Shown here one piece after another: positions 1 through 6,171 of a stretch of DNA of 15,325 bases (position 1 is its first letter; each line of letters starts with the position of its first letter). Made by a program: the position numbers and the translations under genes. The notes under the pieces were generated by a model. That model did no database searches, was not told where the DNA came from, and saw only the letters and a program-made list of their open reading frames with translations. The stretch is from assembly GCA_036569845.1 (NCBI GenBank), contig DATCPY010000206.1, positions 1 through 15,325 on the forward strand, written 5' to 3'. This DNA comes from UBA4735 sp036569845. GTDB taxonomy: Bacteria; Chloroflexota; Limnocylindria; P2-11E.

Positions 1-1
1 C

Positions 2-133
2 CTCGCGCAGCTGTTGTTCGCCGGCAACGCCTCGCTGCCGGCCCCTTCTGCCGGTTGGATCGGGTCGATCATCGGTGCGCTCGTGGTCCTGGCGATCTAC
101 CGCTACACGCAGGGGCGTCGCGTCACGGTCTGA
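2..133 (+). CDS. GlsB/YeaQ/YmgE family membrane protein, C-terminal part
   Basis: The frame enters from the left edge and ends at TGA 131-133, giving 43 residues without the N-terminus. What is visible is a short linker rich in Ala and Pro, then a glycine-rich membrane segment (GWIGSIIGALVVLAIYR) and a short polar tail. This is the usual last transmembrane helix and ending of the GlsB/YeaQ/YmgE (transglycosylase-associated) family, small three-helix inner-membrane proteins often linked to general stress; their biochemical role is not established. The gene is followed by a strong hairpin and faces the ABC permease gene tail to tail. The family call rests on the last helix only, so another small membrane protein is possible. 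Confidence 0.65.
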   Translation, partial: LAQLLFAGNASLPAPSAGWIGSIIGALVVLAIYRYTQGRRVTV

Positions 134-136
134 CGT

Positions 137-171
137 GCGGACGGCGGGGTCCGAAGGGCCCCGCCGTCCGC
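137..171. terminator. Strong hairpin between convergent genes
   Basis: A perfect 13-bp inverted repeat (137-149 with 159-171, GCGGACGGCGGGG and its complement), extendable inward by a T-G and two C-G pairs. It starts three bases after the stop of the left-edge gene and lies between that gene and the convergent permease gene, as expected of a terminator usable in both directions. There is no T tract on either side, so intrinsic termination is inferred from position and stem strength only. Confidence 0.5.
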
Positions 172-178
172 GACGCGG

Positions 179-265
179 TCAGCGAGTCACGCTGGGAACG
201 GGCGCGCCGAGCACGAGCTGCCGATAGCCGAACGCTTCGAGGAACGCCAGACCAACGAGGGCCAG
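179..265 (-). pseudogene. Possible glycosyltransferase C-terminal remnant
   Basis: Directly after the permease stop (TGA, 266-268), in the same frame, 28 codons run to another TGA at 179-181. They read LALVGLAFLEAFGYRQL and then a short tail. From memory, the hydrophobic stretch followed by GYRQL resembles the C-terminal end of membrane-associated family 2 glycosyltransferases. There is no start codon and nothing like the rest of such an enzyme, so if real this is a decayed end left by a rearrangement. The permease already has its normal C-terminus, so this is not a broken-off part of it. Chance is a serious alternative for so short a stretch. Confidence 0.3.
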
Positions 266-1225
266 TCAGGCCAAGCGCAGCCTCGGGTCGAGCACCGTGT
301 ACGCGACGTCCGCGATGAGATTGAAGAGCACCACCAGCACGGCGAAGATGAAGAGCACGGCCGTCACCACGGGCGTGTCGCCGTTGCCGATGGCGGTCAC
401 GAGCAGCTCGCCGACGCCCGGCACGCGGAAGATCTGCTCCGTCACGATCGCTCCGCCGAAGATCGTCGGGATCCCAAGGGCGACGAGCGTGACGACCGGG
501 ATGAGGCTGTTGCGCAGCACGTGCGCGCTCACGACGACGCTCTCGCGCAGGCCCTTCGAGCGCGCGGTCCGCACGTAATCGAGCGGGAGCTGCTCGACCA
601 TCTCGTTGCGCGTGTAGCGGACGATGAGCGCCGCGTTCGCGAGGCTCAGTACCGTGATCGGCATGATCGACTGGCGTAGCTGATCGCCCAGGCTCGCAAG
701 GCTCGTCACCCGCAGCGTCGAGTCGTAGATGAACGGCAGCCAGTGGAGCTGGATGCTGAAGATGATGATCAGCGTGAGCCCGACGAAGAACGTCGGCAGC
801 GAGAAGCCGACGAACGCGAGGAACGTCGCCGCGTAGTCGAATGAGCTGTAGCGCTTGATCGCGCTGAGCATCCCGGCCGGGATCCCGATGAGCAGGCCGA
901 GGACGTAGGCGACACCCACGACGGCGAGCGTGTTCGGAAGGCGCTGCAGGATGAGATCGCTCACCGAGCTGTGGCTCATGAACGAGACGCCGAAGTTCCC
1001 CTGCGCGAGCGACGTGACCCACTTCACGTAGCGGAGCGGCCACGGATCGTTGAGGCCGAGCGAGTCGCGGATGCGCTCACGCACCTCCGGCGGGACCCGC
1101 GGATCCGCGGCGAACTGCGCGAGCGGGTCGGTCGGGGCGAGCGCAAGGATCGCGAACACGACGAACGAGATCGCGATGAGCGTCGGGATCGCGATGATCG
1201 AACGCCGGAGGATGTACTTGCCCAC
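266..1225 (-). CDS. DppB/OppB-type ABC transporter permease
   Basis: A 319-residue inner-membrane permease of the dipeptide/oligopeptide/nickel importer class, normal in length and complete. It begins with MGKYILRRSI and a first membrane helix at about residues 9-30, then a periplasmic loop containing LGLNDPWPLRYVKWV (56-70) and GNFGVSF (76-82). The binding-protein-dependent transport domain covers about 95-319, with the coupling (EAA-type) loop EQLPLDYVRTARSKGL at 211-226 and the family signature IFRVPGVGELLVTAI at 265-279. It ends in the usual LDPRLRL. The start is GTG at 1223-1225, preceded by GGGAGG about seven bases upstream. It stands alone: no DppC partner, ATPase or binding protein adjoins it, so its substrate cannot be told. 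The gene to its right is divergent and the one to its left is convergent. Confidence 0.92.
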   Translation of the reverse strand: MGKYILRRSIIAIPTLIAISFVVFAILALAPTDPLAQFAADPRVPPEVRERIRDSLGLNDPWPLRYVKWVTSLAQGNFGVSFMSHSSVSDLILQRLPNTLAVVGVAYVLGLLIGIPAGMLSAIKRYSSFDYAATFLAFVGFSLPTFFVGLTLIIIFSIQLHWLPFIYDSTLRVTSLASLGDQLRQSIMPITVLSLANAALIVRYTRNEMVEQLPLDYVRTARSKGLRESVVVSAHVLRNSLIPVVTLVALGIPTIFGGAIVTEQIFRVPGVGELLVTAIGNGDTPVVTAVLFIFAVLVVLFNLIADVAYTVLDPRLRLA

Positions 1226-1268
1226 CGTCCGCCTCCCACCCGTGTTCGGTGCTCAGTACTACTGCGTT

Positions 1269-1301
1269 CGGCCGCGGCACGTTCAGTCGCGGCCGTATCG
1301 T
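1269..1301 (+). promoter_or_regulatory. Inverted repeat abutting a candidate -10 box
   Basis: In the 88-bp gap between the divergent permease and M23 lipoprotein genes, an 8-bp inverted repeat (CGGCCGCG at 1269-1276, CGCGGCCG at 1288-1295, 11-bp spacer) directly abuts TATCGT at 1296-1301. The same hexamer with the same following TCG lies before the amidase gene, and the hexamer is the -10 of the best promoter in the window (6955-6960). No good -35 box is visible, and no clear Shine-Dalgarno precedes the ATG at 1314. The repeat could be an operator for either gene. Confidence 0.35.
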
Positions 1302-1313
1302 TCGAAACAGCAC

Positions 1314-2828
1314 ATGGGACCGGTCACTCGGCAACGCCGCGCCCTGCGACCGCTGGCGCTCCTGGTCGCGACGCTCGCGCTCGCCCTGAGCGCGTGCGAG
1401 CCGGCGCCGGCAGTTCAGGTCTCCCCGCGACCGGCGACCCCGACCCCCTCGCCGACCGACCCGCCGCGCCGCGTCGCCACGCCGACCCCACCGAACGGAC
1501 CCGACGCGCTGGTCTGCACGGAGCGCGTCGCGGTGCCGGCCATCGCGGATGTGATCGGCGTCGCGTGGTCGCCCAACGGGCGGACCCTCGCGATCGACCA
1601 CATGGTCGTCCTGCCGTCCGCGCGGATCACGGGCTCACCGGAAGAGTTCTTCCTCGATGCCCTCGATCTTCCGACCGGTGAGCTCACGGCCCTCGGCGTG
1701 GGTGAGCGGCAGCAGTGGTCCGCGAGCGGCACATACCTCTCCTATTGGAGCTGGGACGGCGATCTCCGCATCGTCATCGGCGGCCGGGTCATCGATCTGC
1801 CGCGGGCCACCATCCCCGACAGTCGATGGGTCGGCGACACGCTGTACTACTTTTCGAAGGACGAGCTGCAGACCTGGACCGATGGCCAGGTCAAGACGAT
1901 CTCGCGGCTGCCCGCCGACGTCGTGCCGGCGTATCCCGCCGATGACGCGACATTCAGCGCCGACGCGGAGCGCTTCCTCATCACCCGCTACTCGCAGGAC
2001 GGCACCGTTCGCCGCTATGCGGGCGTGACCCGGACCGGCACGGTGAGCGAGCTCGATCTCCCGGACGCGACCTACACCGAGTGGTCGCCGACCGGCCAGA
2101 CGCTCCTCGTGCGCTACGCGGATCGCATCGAGCTACGCGATGGCGACGCCGTCCGCAGTGCGGCGCTATCGCGATTCCCCGGGCCGGTGCATCAATGGAC
2201 GCCGGACGGTCGCGCGGTGCTGCTCGGGCCGGTCACGCCGACCGTGAGCGGGGATGTCACCTTCGACTCCTTCGCGGTGTTCGGCGCCGAGGGCGCGAGC
2301 AGCACCGCGACGCTCCCGAATCTCCTCGGCGCGCGCGGATTCAGTCCGGACGGCCGGTACTTCGCCGGCGATAGCCGCACTTCGCTGCGCAACACCCGGC
2401 TCGAGCTGTTCCGCTGCGGAACCGGAGGCTCCGCGAAGGCGACCCCGATCCCGGCAGCCGCGCCGTTCTCCGCGACGGACCTGCGCTACCTCCGGCCGGC
2501 CGTCGGCGCGATCACGCAGATCATCACGCCGTCACACACGGGCATCGACATCGCAGCACCCCTCGGCTCGATCCTCGTGGCGTCCAACGACGGTGTCGTG
2601 ACGGCGGTCGGCTGGGTGAACGTCGGCGGGCGCCGCGTGTGCGTCGGAGATGCGAGTGGCATCGAGACCTGCGACTACCACACCTCAGCCGCCCTGGTGC
2701 ACGTCGGCGATCGGGTGGTCCGCGGGCAGCCGGTCGCGCTCGTCGGGCTCACCGGGGTCACGACCGGACCGCACGTCCACTGGGAAGCGAAGGTCGGCAC
2801 GCGGATCGTCGATCCGCTGACCCGTTAG
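1314..2828 (+). CDS. Lipoprotein with beta-propeller and M23 metallopeptidase domains
   Basis: A 504-residue predicted lipoprotein. The ATG at 1314 is chosen because it gives a proper lipoprotein signal: MGPVTRQRRALRP, a hydrophobic core, then the lipobox LSAC with the lipidated Cys at residue 28; the open frame extends further upstream without a signal. A Pro/Thr-rich linker follows. Residues of about 75-360 carry WD40/TolB-like blades: AWSPNGRTLAI, QQWSASGTYLSYW, EWSPTGQTLLV, QWTPDGRAVLL and GFSPDGRYFAG. The C-terminus (about 395-504) is an M23 (LytM-like) domain with His408 and Asp412 in HTGID, His456 in DYHTS, and His487 and His489 in GPHVHWE, so the zinc and catalytic residues appear intact. 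Likely role: peptidoglycan endopeptidase anchored at the outer face of the membrane. Its stop overlaps that of the convergent oxidoreductase gene in TTAG. Confidence 0.88.
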   Translation: MGPVTRQRRALRPLALLVATLALALSACEPAPAVQVSPRPATPTPSPTDPPRRVATPTPPNGPDALVCTERVAVPAIADVIGVAWSPNGRTLAIDHMVVLPSARITGSPEEFFLDALDLPTGELTALGVGERQQWSASGTYLSYWSWDGDLRIVIGGRVIDLPRATIPDSRWVGDTLYYFSKDELQTWTDGQVKTISRLPADVVPAYPADDATFSADAERFLITRYSQDGTVRRYAGVTRTGTVSELDLPDATYTEWSPTGQTLLVRYADRIELRDGDAVRSAALSRFPGPVHQWTPDGRAVLLGPVTPTVSGDVTFDSFAVFGAEGASSTATLPNLLGARGFSPDGRYFAGDSRTSLRNTRLELFRCGTGGSAKATPIPAAAPFSATDLRYLRPAVGAITQIITPSHTGIDIAAPLGSILVASNDGVVTAVGWVNVGGRRVCVGDASGIETCDYHTSAALVHVGDRVVRGQPVALVGLTGVTTGPHVHWEAKVGTRIVDPLTR

Positions 2829-3238
2829 CCGGGCAGCCGCTCCAGGAGCACGGCCGGGATCACGCGGTCGGTCTTTTGCTCGTAGTCCTTGAAGCCGGGG
2901 TTGATCGCGGCGTGCTGGTCGTAGAGCCGCCGCCGCTCGGGCCCGCTGGTGACCGGAATGGCCTTCGCGCGGAACTTCTCGGCGCCGACCTCGACCGTCA
3001 CCTCCGGATGCGCGCGAAGGTTGTGATACCAGGACGGGTGCGTCGGCGCCCCGCCTTTCGACGCGATGATCAGGTAGCGATCGCCGTCGCGGGTATAGAC
3101 GAGCGGATGGGTCCGTGACCCGCCGCTCTTGGCGCCCGTCGTGGTCAGGAGCAGCACGTCGCGGCCTGTGAACGGGCCTTCGCTGATCACGCCGCGGTTC
3201 TTGCGGAAGTGCGCGATGAGGTCGTCGTTGAAGGCCAC
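2825..3238 (-). CDS. DDN-type F420 (deazaflavin)-dependent oxidoreductase
   Basis: A protein of 137 residues if started at GTG 3236-3238. This start gives the family's usual beginning (AFNDDLIAHFRKNRGVISEGP) and length, with a weak AGGA a few bases upstream; the open frame runs on to 3415 but the extra part looks non-coding. The core is the split-barrel fold of the DDN nitroreductase family: LLLTTTGAKSGGSRTHPL (29-46), YLIIASKGGAPTHPSWYHNL (55-74), then HPEVTVEVG. These loops bind the deazaflavin cofactor F420 in characterised mycobacterial members. Substrates vary widely (quinones, nitroaromatics) and cannot be predicted here. It implies that the organism makes F420. It is convergent with the M23 gene and divergent from the amidase gene. 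Confidence 0.88.
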   Translation of the reverse strand: MAFNDDLIAHFRKNRGVISEGPFTGRDVLLLTTTGAKSGGSRTHPLVYTRDGDRYLIIASKGGAPTHPSWYHNLRAHPEVTVEVGAEKFRAKAIPVTSGPERRRLYDQHAAINPGFKDYEQKTDRVIPAVLLERLPG

Positions 3239-3364
3239 GCGTCCTGTAACCCGGAACGCCGGCGAATGATTCCACCCGCCTGACCCCCCCATCCGACGAG
3301 CATCCGGTGCGCCGCGCCGCACGTATGCAATGCGAACGCCGTCACAACCTCCTCCACGCAGCGG

Positions 3365-3391
3365 ATGGGGTGGCCCGACCGGCCGCCCCAT
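3365..3391. promoter_or_regulatory. 27-nt hairpin upstream of the amidase gene
   Basis: The 192-bp gap between the oxidoreductase and amidase starts (3239-3430) holds an 11-bp stem, 3365-3375 pairing with 3381-3391 through one T-G pair, with a 5-base loop. No T tract follows, so it is more likely an operator or structural element than a terminator. It lies 25 bp upstream of the candidate -10 box of the amidase gene. Nothing gene-like is seen in the rest of this gap. Confidence 0.35.
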
Positions 3392-3416
3392 TCGCGCCCT
3401 CGGCCAGATCCGCACC

Positions 3417-3422
3417 TATCGT
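3417..3422 (+). promoter_or_regulatory. Candidate -10 box of a leaderless amidase transcript
   Basis: TATCGT lies eight bases before the GTG start at 3431, and no Shine-Dalgarno is present. A -10 hexamer this close places the transcription start at or next to the start codon, the pattern of leaderless genes. The box and its TCG extension match the one before the M23 lipoprotein gene. No convincing -35 is seen. Confidence 0.4.
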
Positions 3423-3430
3423 TCGCGCTC

Positions 3431-4816
3431 GTGGATGAGTCCCTGCTTGACGGATCGCTCGAGGATGCGGTCGCCGCGGTCCGCTCGCGGTCCGTCAGCG
3501 CACTCGAGCTGACCGAGGCGTCGCTGCGGCGCATCGCCGCGCGCGAGCCCGAGCTCAACGCGTTCATTGCCGTGACGGCTGACGACGCACGGCAGCGCGC
3601 CCGCACGGCGGATGCCCGGAGTCCGCTCGCGGGCGCGCCGATCGCCCTGAAGGACCTGTTCGATGTCGCCGGCGTGCCGACGACCGGCGGGTCGACGCTG
3701 TTCGCGAAGAACGTCCCCGCCGCGGACGGTGAGATCGCACGACGCCTTTTCGCTGCCGGCGCGGTCAATCTCGGCAAGACGAACCTGCACGAGTGGGCCT
3801 TCGGGGTGACCACGAACAACCCGCACTTCGGACCGACGCGGAATCCTTGGGCTCTCGATCGCATTCCCGGTGGATCGAGCGGCGGCAACGGCGCGGCGCT
3901 CGTGGCGGGGATGTGCTTCGGCACGATCGGCAGCGACACCGGCGGGTCGATCCGCGTGCCGGCGTCGCTTTGCGGCATCGTCGGACTGAAGCCGACGTAC
4001 GGCCGGGTGAGCCTGCGCGGCGCGATCCCGCTCGCGTGGTCGCTCGACCACCCCGGTCCGATGACCCGCACCGTCCGCGACGCGGCGCTCCTGCTGCAGA
4101 TCGTCGCCGGATACGACGCCGGCGATCCGGTGTCGGCCGATGTCCCGGTCGACGACTACCAGGCCGAGATCGAGTCCGGCCTGCGCGGGCTGCGCATCGG
4201 CGTCGTGCGCGGCCGCTTCTTCGATCGGCTCGGCCCGAACGAGCAGCCGGCGCCGGACGTGGCGGCCGCCGTCCGCGCGGCGGTCGACCTCCTGGTGCGC
4301 GAAGGCGCGCGGGTGGAGGACGTGGAGCTGCCCCGCACGGACGAGCTCCGCAACACGCAGCTGCTGATCATCGGGACCGAAGCCGCGACGTACCACCGGC
4401 AGCGGATCGCGACGGACCGCGCCGCGTTCGGCAGTGACGTCGCGCAGCGCATCGACCAGGGCGCAACACGCACCGGCGCCGAGTACGCCGCGGCGCGGCG
4501 CACGCGCGATGAGCTGCGCCGCGCGTATGCCGAGGTCCTCGGGGCGTGGGACGCGATCGTGCTGCCGACGACGCCGATGACCGCTCCGCCGCGCGAAGGC
4601 CAGGACGCGATCGCGGCGGCTGCGACGCTCACCGCGTACACGTCGCCGTTCAATCTGGTGGGTCTGCCGGCCATCTCGATCCCGTGCGGATCCGATGTGA
4701 ACGGCCTGCCGATCGGGCTCCAGCTGGTCGCACGGCCGTGGGCCGAGGCGCGCTTGCTCAGGATCGCGCGAGCGTACGAGCGCGCGACGTCATGGCACGA
4801 ACGGCGGCCAGGCTGA
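3431..4816 (+). CDS. Amidase-signature family hydrolase (stand-alone)
   Basis: A protein of 461 residues from GTG 3431, the usual size for the amidase signature family. The frame is open from an ATG at 3365, but those residues are Pro/Arg-rich and overlap the hairpin, and a candidate -10 box sits just before 3431. The Ser-cisSer-Lys triad is complete: Lys74 in PIALKDLFD, Ser149 in GGSSGGN and nucleophile Ser173 in SDTGGSIRVPAS. The spacings (75 and 24 residues) match those of known members. The C-terminal part has YTSPFNLVGLPAISIPCG and LPIGLQLVARPW. Such enzymes hydrolyse carboxamides; GatA is the version in tRNA amidotransferase. No gatB or gatC lies nearby, so a free-standing amidase of unknown substrate is the better reading. 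No signal peptide is seen, so it is probably cytoplasmic. Confidence 0.9.
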   Translation: MDESLLDGSLEDAVAAVRSRSVSALELTEASLRRIAAREPELNAFIAVTADDARQRARTADARSPLAGAPIALKDLFDVAGVPTTGGSTLFAKNVPAADGEIARRLFAAGAVNLGKTNLHEWAFGVTTNNPHFGPTRNPWALDRIPGGSSGGNGAALVAGMCFGTIGSDTGGSIRVPASLCGIVGLKPTYGRVSLRGAIPLAWSLDHPGPMTRTVRDAALLLQIVAGYDAGDPVSADVPVDDYQAEIESGLRGLRIGVVRGRFFDRLGPNEQPAPDVAAAVRAAVDLLVREGARVEDVELPRTDELRNTQLLIIGTEAATYHRQRIATDRAAFGSDVAQRIDQGATRTGAEYAAARRTRDELRRAYAEVLGAWDAIVLPTTPMTAPPREGQDAIAAAATLTAYTSPFNLVGLPAISIPCGSDVNGLPIGLQLVARPWAEARLLRIARAYERATSWHERRPG

Positions 4817-4946
4817 GGGCGGCCGCAACGATCTGGGCGATCGGCTCACCGGGATCGGTCGAGCCGAAGATGAAGATGGCCAGCAGGGCGACCAGCGCCG
4901 CGACGACGAGGAGACAGCCGCAGCCGGTGATGGGTCTAGTCGGGAG
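4758..4946 (-). pseudogene. Hydrophobic small frame without a normal start
   Basis: The gap between the amidase and Fe-S carrier genes (4817-4946) is open on the minus strand in the same frame as the carrier, directly after its TAG: 62 codons to TGA at 4758-4760. It reads LPTRPITGCGCLLVVAAL, continues as a strongly hydrophobic helix ending LLAIFIFGS, then TDPGEPIAQIVAAALSLAAV, a second helix, and a basic tail overlapping the amidase 3' end. Codons end almost always in G or C, like the real genes here. No ATG, GTG or TTG precedes the first helix; the first ATG comes only at codon 52. It may be a small two-helix membrane protein with an unusual start, a gene that lost its start, or a chance frame. 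Confidence 0.35.
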
Positions 4947-5264
4947 CTAGCGCCGCCCGCACGCGCAGCCGCCGCCGCTGTCGAGCTTGGCGTTGCGGAC
5001 GGTGAAGCCGCCACCCATGAGCGCGTCGACGAAGTCGATGGTCGCGCCCTCGACGTACGGAAGGCTGTCCGGATCGACGGCGACCTCGATGCCGGCGCGC
5101 TCGACGACCGCGTCATCGGGAAGCCGGGCTTCGTCGAGCGCGAGGCCGAATTGGAACCCGCAGCAGCTCTGCCCCGCGACGTAGACGCGGAGCACCCGCT
5201 GCGCCGGGTTCGCGGACATGAGCCCGCTGAGCTTCTCGGCCGCGAGCGGGGTCAGCTCGATCAC
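4947..5264 (-). CDS. A-type iron-sulfur cluster carrier (HesB/IscA/ErpA family)
   Basis: A 105-residue protein with the complete A-type carrier pattern. It starts IELTPLAAEKLSGLM; the first cluster ligand is Cys34 in GQSCCGFQFGLALDE, where most members read GGCSGF. A conserved middle region (DPDSLPYVEGATIDFVDALMGGGF) follows, and the C-terminal pair Cys100 and Cys102 lies in GGGCACG, close to the usual CGCG. These three Cys hold a transient Fe-S cluster passed to apo-proteins. The doubled Cys at 34-35 is a small departure from the family. The start is GTG at 5262-5264 with no Shine-Dalgarno, but a TACGTT box six bases upstream suggests a leaderless transcript. No other Fe-S assembly genes are adjacent. 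Confidence 0.9.
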   Translation of the reverse strand: MIELTPLAAEKLSGLMSANPAQRVLRVYVAGQSCCGFQFGLALDEARLPDDAVVERAGIEVAVDPDSLPYVEGATIDFVDALMGGGFTVRNAKLDSGGGCACGRR

Positions 5265-5270
5265 CGACGT

Positions 5271-5301
5271 AACGTACCACCTCGCGGCCGCCTGCTAGCG
5301 T
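5271..5301. promoter_or_regulatory. Back-to-back candidate -10 boxes of two leaderless genes
   Basis: The 44-bp gap between the divergent Fe-S carrier and HD-domain genes has no Shine-Dalgarno on either side but a TANNNT box for each. On the minus strand TACGTT (5276 to 5271) lies six bases before GTG; on the plus strand TAGCGT (5296-5301) lies seven bases before ATG. Such spacing fits leaderless mRNAs. The two promoters would occupy nearly the same DNA, so the genes may be co-regulated or compete. Confidence 0.4.
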
Positions 5302-5308
5302 CGCGGAC

Positions 5309-5869
5309 ATGGACCGCGCTGCGGCGTATGCGCTGCTCTGCGAGCACACGAAGGGCGACAGCCTGCGCAAGCACGGCCTCGCCGTCGAGGCCGCGATGCG
5401 CCGGTTCGCGGAGCGGTTCGACGGCAATGAAGAGGAGTGGGCCGTGACCGGTCTGCTCCACGACTTCGACTACGAGCGCGATCCGGATGGTCACCCCCAG
5501 AACGGCAAGCCGATCCTCGAGCAGGCCGGGGTGCCGGGGACGATCGTGCACGCGATCCAGAGCCACGGCGATCACACCGGCATCCCGCGGGTGACCCCGA
5601 TGGAGAAGACCCTCTACGCGGTCGACGAGCTCTGCGGCTTCGTGACCGCGGTCGCCCTCGTGCGACCGTCGAAGCGCGTCGCGGAGGTCGAGCCATCATC
5701 GGTCCGGAAGAAGATGAAGGACAAGGCGTTCGCGCGCGCGGTCAGCCGCGAGATGATGCTCTCCGGCGCCGATGCCCTGGGCCTCCCGTTCGAGGAGCTG
5801 ACCGCCGAGGTCGTTGCCGCTCTCAGCGGGATCGCTGACCAGCTCGGGCTCGCGGGACCGACGGCCTGA
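5309..5869 (+). CDS. HD-domain protein (putative metal-dependent phosphohydrolase)
   Basis: A 186-residue cytoplasmic protein of the small HDIG-type group, full length. The HD metal ligands are visible: His22 in LRKHGLAVEAAM and the His51-Asp52 pair in VTGLLHDFDYE; a later HAIQSHGDHTG supplies further His residues. The following segment MEKTLYAVDELCGFVTAVALVRPSK, and KMKDKAFARAVSRE, are typical of this uncharacterised group. HD enzymes hydrolyse phosphate esters such as nucleotides, but neither substrate nor partner can be inferred. The ATG start follows a TAGCGT box at a leaderless spacing. The last 256 bp are overlapped on the other strand by the LuxR-type frame; the codon pattern and the intact C-terminus leave no doubt that this strand is coding. 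Confidence 0.87.
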   Translation: MDRAAAYALLCEHTKGDSLRKHGLAVEAAMRRFAERFDGNEEEWAVTGLLHDFDYERDPDGHPQNGKPILEQAGVPGTIVHAIQSHGDHTGIPRVTPMEKTLYAVDELCGFVTAVALVRPSKRVAEVEPSSVRKKMKDKAFARAVSREMMLSGADALGLPFEELTAEVVAALSGIADQLGLAGPTA

Positions 5870-6126
5870 GCTAATAGCGCCGCGAGCGCGGCCTTGTTGG
5901 TCGCGCCGGTCCGCTCGCGAAGACGCTCGATGTGCTTCTTCACGGTCCCCTCGGACACCCCAGCTCGGCGCGCGATCTCCTTGTTCGTGAGGCCAGCAGC
6001 GATCCCATTCACGATCCCACGCTGCCGCATGGTCAGCGGATCTGGGCGCGCGCCGCGCCGGCGCAGGCCGCGACCGAGGCACCAGCCTGCGAGCAGACCA
6101 CATAGCAACGCGGCCGTCCGATCCAC
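5614..6126 (-). CDS. LuxR-type HTH protein with an N-terminal membrane anchor
   Basis: Open for 170 residues from GTG 6124-6126 to TAG 5614-5616. Residues of about 5-18 (AALLCGLLAGWCLG) form a short hydrophobic helix, followed by basic residues. Residues 31-87 are a GerE/LuxR helix-turn-helix: LTMRQRGIVNGIAAGLTNKE, then IARRAGVSEGTVKKHIERLR. There is no receiver or ligand-binding domain. From about residue 86 the frame runs antisense through the end of the HD gene and looks like a shadow (Ser/Arg/Thr-rich), so the true protein may end near residue 87; a one-base shift there would reach TAG at 5871-5873. As read, no stop intervenes. The frame is also open back to the zinc-ribbon gene's TAG, and no clear Shine-Dalgarno supports the start. 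Its targets are unknown; the small genes on the same strand are candidates. Confidence 0.7.
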   Translation of the reverse strand: MDRTAALLCGLLAGWCLGRGLRRRGARPDPLTMRQRGIVNGIAAGLTNKEIARRAGVSEGTVKKHIERLRERTGATNKAALAALLAQAVGPASPSWSAIPLRAATTSAVSSSNGRPRASAPESIISRLTARANALSFIFFRTDDGSTSATRFDGRTRATAVTKPQSSSTA

Positions 6127-6171
6127 GAAGGACCGAACGGCCGCGGCTTGAGCGACGAGGGTGCCGCGGAG

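Noticed and set aside
123..1043. 306-residue minus-strand frame overlapping the permease gene
   Set aside because: Arg/Ala/His-rich shadow in another frame of a gene with a perfect family match.
3365..3430. Upstream ATG (3365) as the amidase start
   Set aside because: The added residues are Pro/Arg-rich, unlike the family N-terminus, and overlap a strong hairpin and a -10 box.
3187..4071. 294-residue minus-strand frame opposite the amidase gene
   Set aside because: Ser/Arg/Ala-rich shadow; amidase motifs and catalytic residues are on the plus strand.
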